Source: Bryobacteraceae bacterium
GTDB lineage: Bacteria > Acidobacteriota > Terriglobia > Bryobacterales > Bryobacteraceae
Assembly: GCA_041394945.1 (NCBI GenBank)
Contig: JAWKHH010000003.1
Coordinates: forward strand, 310,001-374,000
DNA length: 64,000 bases
Direction: 5' to 3'
Below are positions 59,701-64,000 of this stretch, in pieces. Within the stretch, counting starts at the first letter, position 1. Each line of letters begins with the position of its first letter. A program made the position numbers and the translations under genes. The notes under the pieces are model-generated. The model made no database searches. It was not told the DNA's origin and worked only from the letters and a program-made list of their open reading frames with translations.

Positions 59701-61024
59701 ATCGCATCCGGATGAGGTGAGAGCAGTGTTGTGTCATGAAATCACTGACGAACTGACGCGCGGAATTCCGCACAACACGATCGGAGCGGTCAGATCGTCA
59801 AGTGGCGGATTATCGGCGCTTGTTGCTCCCGCGCTGCTGGAAAGTTTCGAGGCCGGATCGCTGCCGCGCGGGGCTACCGCTCCAGTCCTCGAGATCTTGC
59901 TCGACGGCCTTGCAGAACCCGAAAGACAACGATTCCAGAGACTGGCGCTGGAGAAGTCTGAACAGGAAACCGATGTGTCCGTATCCGTCTTGTATTTGGC
60001 TGCGGTCTTCAGTGTCAACCCGGAGGCCGCTACCGCCACGCTCCTCGAGAGAGCCGGCGGGCTGGACGGTGCGGCCCAAACGCAGTTGGTCGATGGTCTT
60101 CTGACTGCATGTTTCGGTGATCGCACGGCGAGATTTGGATTCAAGGAGAACGTCGCGCCGCCCGCCGAAGCTATCGAACAGTTGACGCTGCTCAGCTTCA
60201 AGACGTATGAACAGGTTGTTGCACGGCAGCGGCCTCCAGGGGTGGCATATAGTCCTGATGCTCAGGACTTCGCGGAATGGGCGCGTAGCGCGATCTTCAG
60301 CCGCTTTGTGAAGACGCCGGGCGCAGCAACCTACACTGCTTTGCGTCGCCTTCAGAGCGATCCGGCTTGTCCCATTGCACCGACCCGGCTGCGGGCACTT
60401 GCCGAAGAGCGCGCTGTGTTGGACTCCGAGACAGAGCCGTGGCCGCCGGGTGAGGCTTATTCGTTTGAAAAATGCGCCGAGTTGTCGCCGCGCACGGGCA
60501 AAGATCTGTGCACGGTGTTGATGGGTCGGATCGAGGACATCCAACACGAACTTCTGCACGACGACTTTTCGCAGGGAAGGACGCTCAAGGGACTCGCCTC
60601 GGAGAAAGAAGTTCAGAAGTGGGTAGCCTATGGGCTGAAGCTGAGGCAGGGACGGTCCTACTCCGTTGAGCGTGAACCTCATGTTGCGGACGAGAGAGAA
60701 CCGGACGTGAGGATAAGGGCAAAGGCGACTGATGCCAGCGTTTCGATTGAGATCAAGGTTACCAAGAGGATGACGTTGCAAGACCTGTATGATGCTTTAG
60801 AGGTCCAGCTTTGCAGCCGGTACTTGAGGTCCGACAATGGGCGCAATGGCATCCTGCTGGTTGTGCACCAAGCAACACGGCGCTGGAAGGACAAGGAGAA
60901 TGGTACCTTTTTGAACTTCGCCGAACTGATCGCCCGATTGCGAGCGCGGGCCCTGGCGATCTCCGGAGAGCGTCACGATTCACCGCAGCCAGAGGTAGCG
61001 GTGCTGGATGTTTCGGCTATCTGA
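56729..61024 (+). CDS. Giant NACHT/STAND-like ATPase with C-terminal PD-(D/E)XK nuclease, candidate anti-phage protein
   Basis: The 1431-residue protein has a P-loop 'VVVLAEAGSGKSTELEERA' (Walker A about 50-57). The Walker B is 'WFFIDSVDEAKAAG' (about 109-120), and 'CHIVLSGRVSDW' follows, the layout of NACHT/STAND NTPases. A long helical region with no recognised domain spans about 330-1300. The C-terminus has Asp1326 in 'REPDVRI', Glu1341-Lys1343 in 'VSIEIKVTKRM', and Gln1360 in 'EVQLCSRYL', a RecB-like PD-(D/E)XK core. Start TTG 56729 with GAGG upstream. Base composition is lower in G+C than the neighbours, suggesting acquisition. It stands alone. Confidence 0.75.
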   Translation: MLTIDLKRRFYEWTDKEPPDTEMRRQFGLDDGAIGWDQIVTKRRVVVLAEAGSGKSTELEERARIMANSCTVVFHASVEDVGREGLDNALSADARVRLASWRKGVEEAWFFIDSVDEAKAAGIKFERVVRKLADGVHGAEHRCHIVLSGRVSDWEPQRDLETLKRWLPIPSAGVVSKPEITPEEELLRIIRNERTKKEDPPPTEEHFIAVMAPLDRERIRLFAEASSIPRVEEFLKAIDDADLWHFAQRPIDLKWLVQFWRDERRLGTLQEMVSRSIEERLKETNPDRVRADALDDVRGLRAVERIGAAMVFGRRVTIAVPDREVGQASDSSLDLAEILPDWPGDDRVRLLTRPVFDPATFGRVRFHNDNDGTVRSFLAARWLVRLREANLPTAKLFRLLFANSYGLEVIRPSLSETAAWLCLWDKDVANEVVRRSADLLLSAGDPASLPARVRSEALAGLLREATNEDQEWPWWNNDQLRRFAQPDMGDAVEALWQLYRDHGEAAELLMRLAWLGALKECAPLAHEVAFDDAAAPMLRVFAGRALLATANPSSRTEYAALIRATPSALPETMVSDAVVELFPALISIADLLRIISDVNIEDNRNGLDFVRDGVALARKLESVSDLESFLMGLLGQLDSQLGRHAHDEPTKREKALFPAIAESALRLLQRAGADDAPNAAIDAILRVCNRRDVGTSELLGAKNAVAELHRTAGRRRRAFWRVAQIVRAVLPNEAVEKLWQVEFLGYPTGLRPEDVDWVLADGVARGGVDSRLAVNCALAIYRSHNQPPHLLAKIEEAAQADSTAREAFREWRTPPVRSERELGWERERQEIESQHEAETERRDQSWIKFIREIRADPDRIAKLRLPVPADDLSDLIALWRLLDSAGSRSHYSIDSVAPLERIAGREVAQAALDGWIAFWRTCEPSIRSRRNPQELDSVRWVDLMALTGITLEAARDDTWATRVSASEARTAIALATLEMNGFPRWLSDLVASHPDEVRAVLCHEITDELTRGIPHNTIGAVRSSSGGLSALVAPALLESFEAGSLPRGATAPVLEILLDGLAEPERQRFQRLALEKSEQETDVSVSVLYLAAVFSVNPEAATATLLERAGGLDGAAQTQLVDGLLTACFGDRTARFGFKENVAPPAEAIEQLTLLSFKTYEQVVARQRPPGVAYSPDAQDFAEWARSAIFSRFVKTPGAATYTALRRLQSDPACPIAPTRLRALAEERAVLDSETEPWPPGEAYSFEKCAELSPRTGKDLCTVLMGRIEDIQHELLHDDFSQGRTLKGLASEKEVQKWVAYGLKLRQGRSYSVEREPHVADEREPDVRIRAKATDASVSIEIKVTKRMTLQDLYDALEVQLCSRYLRSDNGRNGILLVVHQATRRWKDKENGTFLNFAELIARLRARALAISGERHDSPQPEVAVLDVSAI

Positions 61025-61094
61025 GTAAAGGTTCGATTACCACCATTGAGACGACGGTGGGAAATTTGGCAGGAATGTTCCGTCGGATGGCCGC

Positions 61095-61307
61095 CTACAG
61101 CAGGCGCCTGAAGTGCTCGACCGTAAGGCCAGCGTCCCGGATGATGCCGCCCATCGTGATTGCGTTAATTGGGTTGTGGCGGGGGATTACCAGAAACCGC
61201 CGGCCGTTCGACATGACGATGTGCTTGCCCTCCCTGACGACCTTGAATCCGGCCTTTTCGAGAGCTCGAACGGCTCGCAGGTGTGGAATGCCCGGAATCG
61301 GGGGCAA
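61095..61307 (-). CDS. hicA: HicA-type mRNA interferase toxin
   Basis: The 70-residue product 'MPPIPGIPHLRAVRALEKAG' with 'VVREGKHIVMSNGRRFLVIP' and 'MGGIIRDAGLTVEHFRRLL' has the HicA double-stranded-RNA-binding-like fold and its catalytic His region ('GKH'). The start is TTG at 61307, abutting the hicB stop. It cleaves mRNA unless bound by HicB. Here the antitoxin gene precedes the toxin gene. Confidence 0.88.
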   Translation of the reverse strand: MPPIPGIPHLRAVRALEKAGFKVVREGKHIVMSNGRRFLVIPRHNPINAITMGGIIRDAGLTVEHFRRLL

Positions 61308-61505
61308 TCAGACGGCGACCTCGACCTCGCGGACTTCGCTTTCGGCGATGGAGTCGCGCACGGCTGCGAGGTACTCTTCGATGGCCGAGCGGATGTTGTC
61401 GAGCGCTTCCTGCTCGGTATCGCCCTGGGACCAGCATCCGGGCAGGCCGGGGCAATGCACACTGTAGCCCTCGTTCGATTGGCGGAGGACGACTTTGTAT
61501 TTCAT
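61308..61505 (-). CDS. hicB: HicB-type antitoxin
   Basis: The 65-residue product 'MKYKVVLRQSNEGYSVHCPG', with 'GCWSQGDTEQEALDNIRSAI', is the conserved HicB N-terminal partial RNase-H-like fold. It lacks a C-terminal DNA-binding helix, so autoregulation may be limited. It is directly upstream of hicA with no gap. The pair lies just downstream of, and convergent to, the large ATPase-nuclease gene. Confidence 0.88.
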   Translation of the reverse strand: MKYKVVLRQSNEGYSVHCPGLPGCWSQGDTEQEALDNIRSAIEEYLAAVRDSIAESEVREVEVAV

Positions 61506-61572
61506 AGGATCCGGTACCGCCTTCAGTATAGCGGCCGCTGCCGCAGTTGCGGGGCACAGTCAGGGCGACGCC

Positions 61573-61896
61573 TCAGTCCAGGTGGAACACCTCCTCGATC
61601 ACCGCCATCTGCTCGTCCGCCTTCCGCCCCGGCACGCCCACGAAGAACTCGGCCATCCACTCCTGCCACTTCCGGTTCACCTCCGTCGACGCCATGCGGT
61701 CCAGCGCCTTTTGGAAGTCGTCAGTCTCCAGGTACCCGATCAGCAATCCGTCGCCGCGGAGGAACAACGAGTAGTTCCGCCAGCCCGCCTTCGACAAGGC
61801 CGCCCTCATCTCCGGCCAGACGTTGCGGTGCCGCTCGCGATACTCGTCGAGGCGCGTGGGGTCCACCTGCAACTGGAAGCAGACTCGTTGGGACAT
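61573..61896 (-). CDS. rhaM: L-rhamnose mutarotase
   Basis: This 107-residue protein, 'MSQRVCFQLQVDPTRLDEYR', carries the RhaM/YiiL pattern 'HRNVWPEMRAALSKAGWRNY' and 'EVNRKWQEWMAEFFV'. It interconverts alpha- and beta-L-rhamnose (or a related sugar). No other rhamnose genes are in view, so it may serve other L-sugars. It is separated from dapD by 52 bases on the same strand. Confidence 0.88.
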   Translation of the reverse strand: MSQRVCFQLQVDPTRLDEYRERHRNVWPEMRAALSKAGWRNYSLFLRGDGLLIGYLETDDFQKALDRMASTEVNRKWQEWMAEFFVGVPGRKADEQMAVIEEVFHLD

Positions 61897-61948
61897 AGCC
61901 GTATGTTATCGCCAGGAGGCGTAGACGACTTCGTGCCTGAGGCTCGAG

Positions 61949-62791
61949 CTAGCGCAGCAGGTCTTCCAACTGCAGCTTCGTGTCGGTCTTCGCGTCGCGG
62001 TACTTCACGATCACCGGCGTGTAGAGCGACAGCCCCCACTCCTTGCCCTTCCCCTTGGATACGGCGCGCGAGCCGGCTACGACGACGGCTTCTTCGGGGA
62101 TCACCAGCGGCCGGTCGTCGGTGGCCGCGTAGACTTCGCCTCGCACGATGTCGTAGACGGGCGTCGAGCGGTTGAGGATCACTCCCGTGCCGAGCACGGC
62201 GCGGCGCTTCACCACCGTTCCTTCATAGACGCCGCAGTTGCCGCCGACGAGCACGTCGTCCTCGACGATCACCGGCATGGCTCCCACCGGCTCGAGCACG
62301 CCTCCGATCTGCGCGGCGGCCGAGACGTGGCACCGCTCGCCGATCTGCGCGCAGGAGCCGATCAGCGCGTGCGAATCCACCATCGTTCCGTCACCCACCC
62401 AGGCTCCGGCGTTGATGTACATCGGCGGCATGCAGGTGACGCCCTTGCCGATGAAGCAGCCATCGCGAATCGATGAGCCGCCGGGCACGATGCGGACGCC
62501 GTCGGCGGGGGTCATGGCGCGGACCGGGTAGGTCGCCTTGTCGAAGAAAGGCTGCCGGCGCGCGTTCACCGACATGTCGACCACCGCGCCCAGCCGGAAC
62601 CCGAGCAGGATGCCCTTCTTGACCCACGCGTTCACGCGCCAGCCGGTGGGGGCGGCGGCGTCGGGCTCGGCGGAGCGGATCCGTCCGGCATTCAACTCGG
62701 CCTTGAACCGGTCAAACAAGCGGAAGTGATCTTCGATGTAAGTTTCGGGTTTGTTATCGAATAGAGACTCAATGTCAGTCTGCAGCGGCAT
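61949..62791 (-). CDS. dapD: 2,3,4,5-tetrahydropyridine-2,6-dicarboxylate N-succinyltransferase
   Basis: The 280-residue enzyme has the DapD left-handed beta-helix with hexapeptide-like repeats. Characteristic stretches are 'PGGSSIRDGCFIGKGVTCMP', 'MYINAGAWVGDGTMVDSHAL' and 'VLVGGNCGVYEGTVVKRRAV'. It succinylates tetrahydrodipicolinate in the succinylase branch of lysine and diaminopimelate synthesis. Its start overlaps the dapA 3' end by 17 bases. Confidence 0.95.
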   Translation of the reverse strand: MPLQTDIESLFDNKPETYIEDHFRLFDRFKAELNAGRIRSAEPDAAAPTGWRVNAWVKKGILLGFRLGAVVDMSVNARRQPFFDKATYPVRAMTPADGVRIVPGGSSIRDGCFIGKGVTCMPPMYINAGAWVGDGTMVDSHALIGSCAQIGERCHVSAAAQIGGVLEPVGAMPVIVEDDVLVGGNCGVYEGTVVKRRAVLGTGVILNRSTPVYDIVRGEVYAATDDRPLVIPEEAVVVAGSRAVSKGKGKEWGLSLYTPVIVKYRDAKTDTKLQLEDLLR

Positions 62792-63680
62792 GCGCGCTCC
62801 GTGAAGTGAGTAAGCCGGCTTCGTCGAGCACGGCGTGAATCCGGGCGGCGCTCGTGTCCGACGGCGGAACCAGCGGCAGCCGCCACACCGGTTCGAGCAG
62901 GCCCATCATGGCCATGGCGGCTTTCACCGGGATCGGGTTGGACTCGATGAAGTTCACCTCCATCAACGGCAGATACTGGCGCTGGATGTCGCGGGCGGCG
63001 GCGTAGTCGCCATCAAGGCAGTGCTGGGCGAGGCGGCTCATGGGGCCGGGGATTTCGTTGGAAGCGACGGAGATGATGCCCTTGCCGCCGAGCGCCATCA
63101 GTGGAATGGTGATGGAATCGTCGCCGGAAAGAACGGTGAAGTTCTCCGGGACTTCGTGCAGAACGCGGGCCATCTGCGCGATGTTGCCGGAAGCCTCCTT
63201 CACGCCGACGATGTTATCGATGGCGGCGAGGCGCTTCAAGGTGGCGGGCTCGACGTTGACGCCGGTGCGTCCCTGCACGCTGTAGACGACGATGGGGAGG
63301 CGCGTGGCGGCGGCGATCGCCTTGTAGTGCTGGTAGAGGCCTTCCTGCGTCGGCTTGTTGTAGTAGGGCGTGACGGAGAGGATGCCGTTGGCGCCGAGCG
63401 CTTCGAGTTCCTTCGCCAGCGCGATCACCTCGCGCGTGTTGTAACCGCCCGCTCCGGCGAGCACGGGGACGCGCCCGTTCGTGGCTTGGAGCGTGAGCTC
63501 CACCACGCGGAGATGCTCACGGCGTTCGAGCGTGGGGCTTTCGCCGGTGGTGCCGCAGGGGACGAGGAAGTGGATGCCTTCCTCGATCTGGCGTTCCACC
63601 AACTGGCGGAGCGTGGCTTCGTCGAGCGAGCCGTCTAACTTGAACGGAGTAACCAACGCGGTACCGCATCCTAGGAACAT
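62775..63680 (-). CDS. dapA: 4-hydroxy-tetrahydrodipicolinate synthase
   Basis: The 301-residue TIM-barrel enzyme has the Schiff-base Lys161 in 'GVKEASGN', Tyr133 in 'VVYSVQGRTGVN' and Thr44-Thr45 in 'PCGTTGESPTL'. It condenses pyruvate with aspartate semialdehyde. The motif 'YSVQGRTG' departs from the usual YNxPGRTG (Ser for Asn and Gln for Pro). It overlaps dapB by 10 bases and dapD by 17. Confidence 0.95.
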   Translation of the reverse strand: MFLGCGTALVTPFKLDGSLDEATLRQLVERQIEEGIHFLVPCGTTGESPTLERREHLRVVELTLQATNGRVPVLAGAGGYNTREVIALAKELEALGANGILSVTPYYNKPTQEGLYQHYKAIAAATRLPIVVYSVQGRTGVNVEPATLKRLAAIDNIVGVKEASGNIAQMARVLHEVPENFTVLSGDDSITIPLMALGGKGIISVASNEIPGPMSRLAQHCLDGDYAAARDIQRQYLPLMEVNFIESNPIPVKAAMAMMGLLEPVWRLPLVPPSDTSAARIHAVLDEAGLLTSRSAHAAAD

Positions 63681-64000
63681 GTTCCACCTCCAAAGAGAAC
63701 TTCACTGAATTCGTGGACTCCGGTTTTGCCGGGAATCCACTGGGCGGCGCGGAGCGCGCCGCGGGCGAAACCTTCGCGGCTGCGGGCCGCGTGCCGGAGC
63801 GTGATGGTGTCGGCGGGTGAATCGAATCCGATTTCGTGGGTGCCCGGATGGGCGCCGGCGCGCGAGGCGGATTCGTCGATTGGGCGCGTGTAGCCGGCGT
63901 CGCGCATGGACGCCGTGAGCTTGAGCAGGGTCCCGCTGGGCGCGTCTTTCTTCGCGCTGTGATGAATCTCCCAGGCCCAGGCTTCGTAGTCGGGCTGGGC
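63671..64000 (-). CDS. dapB: 4-hydroxy-tetrahydrodipicolinate reductase, N-terminus outside the window
   Basis: The visible 109 C-terminal residues contain the DapB signature 'EIHHSAKKDAPSGTLLKLTA' and the following 'EIGFDSPADTITLRHAARSR'. It reduces the dapA product with NAD(P)H. The gene runs past base 64000, so its start cannot be seen. Its stop overlaps the dapA start by 10 bases, giving the operon order dapB-dapA-dapD. Confidence 0.93.
   Translation of the reverse strand, partial: AQPDYEAWAWEIHHSAKKDAPSGTLLKLTASMRDAGYTRPIDESASRAGAHPGTHEIGFDSPADTITLRHAARSREGFARGALRAAQWIPGKTGVHEFSEVLFGGGTCS

Noticed and set aside
56729..61024. Classification as a known Avs protein
   Set aside because: Avs proteins carry their effector at the N-terminus; here the N-terminus is the ATPase and the putative nuclease is at the C-terminus, so no Avs type was assigned.
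61025..61094. Hairpin terminator after the ATPase-nuclease gene
   Set aside because: Only a 5-base CCACC/GGTGG stem could be found by eye, with no T-tract.

Overview
The window looks like a chromosome segment of a high-G+C acidobacterium of the Solibacteres/Bryobacterales group. Three secreted proteins (15903-17315, 38444-40129, 47669-49402) carry the 'Solibacter C-terminal' (TIGR03437-type) cell-surface module. Many exported enzymes have twin-arginine leaders, and there is a CadC-like winged-helix/TolB-type sensor typical of the lineage. No rRNA, tRNA or CRISPR array was seen. Assignments come from reading translated sequence and remembered family motifs; no database search was run.

Layout. 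1-4.3 kb: a beta-oxidation operon in the order multifunctional hydratase/dehydrogenase, thiolase, acyl-CoA dehydrogenase (the fadN-fadA-fadE order), followed by a small P-loop kinase. 4.7-7.3 kb: an intact VapBC-type toxin-antitoxin pair with a palindrome inside its promoter, a Tat-exported enolase-superfamily enzyme, and a second VapB whose VapC is a wreck. 7.3-13.1 kb: MFS exporter, trpS, a two-gene HNH cassette between duplicated copies of the trpS/rRNA-methyltransferase intergenic region, the methyltransferase, a DinB-like protein and WrbA. 13.1-21.4 kb: a probable sugar/amino-acid catabolic locus with a ribulokinase-type kinase, two Tat-exported SelA-like PLP enzymes, an unknown Tat protein and a dipeptidase. 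21.4-30.7 kb: transporters, a glycosyltransferase-RimI fusion, DUF3179 and YHS proteins, an aminotransferase, a thiolase/OB-fold pair and an Uma2 pseudogene. 30.7-44 kb: ftsK-uppP, pyruvate kinase, a secreted protein with five tandem DNAJC11-C-like modules, a Gfo/Idh/MocA oxidoreductase, a surface protein, an acyltransferase-like membrane protein, rsmA and a TPR protein. 44-49.4 kb: the winged-helix sensor, an ECF sigma factor with a membrane partner, and a surface protein. 49.4-56.6 kb: a surface-polysaccharide cluster built on CDP-glucose (cytidylyltransferase, dehydratase, methyltransferases, GT2, TPP enzyme, SDR). 56.7-61.5 kb: a large, compositionally distinct ATPase-nuclease gene and a HicBA module. 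61.6-64 kb: rhamnose mutarotase and a dapB-dapA-dapD lysine/peptidoglycan operon running off the window end.

The strongest candidate for an undescribed system is the 1431-residue protein at 56729-61024. It has an N-terminal NACHT/STAND-type ATPase, a long helical middle and a C-terminal PD-(D/E)XK nuclease. This resembles known anti-phage STAND proteins but places the nuclease at the opposite end. Secondary points of interest are the duplicated-junction HNH cassette, two essential-looking genes without a canonical start codon (methyltransferase and ECF sigma factor), and the five-module DNAJC11-C-like exported protein.
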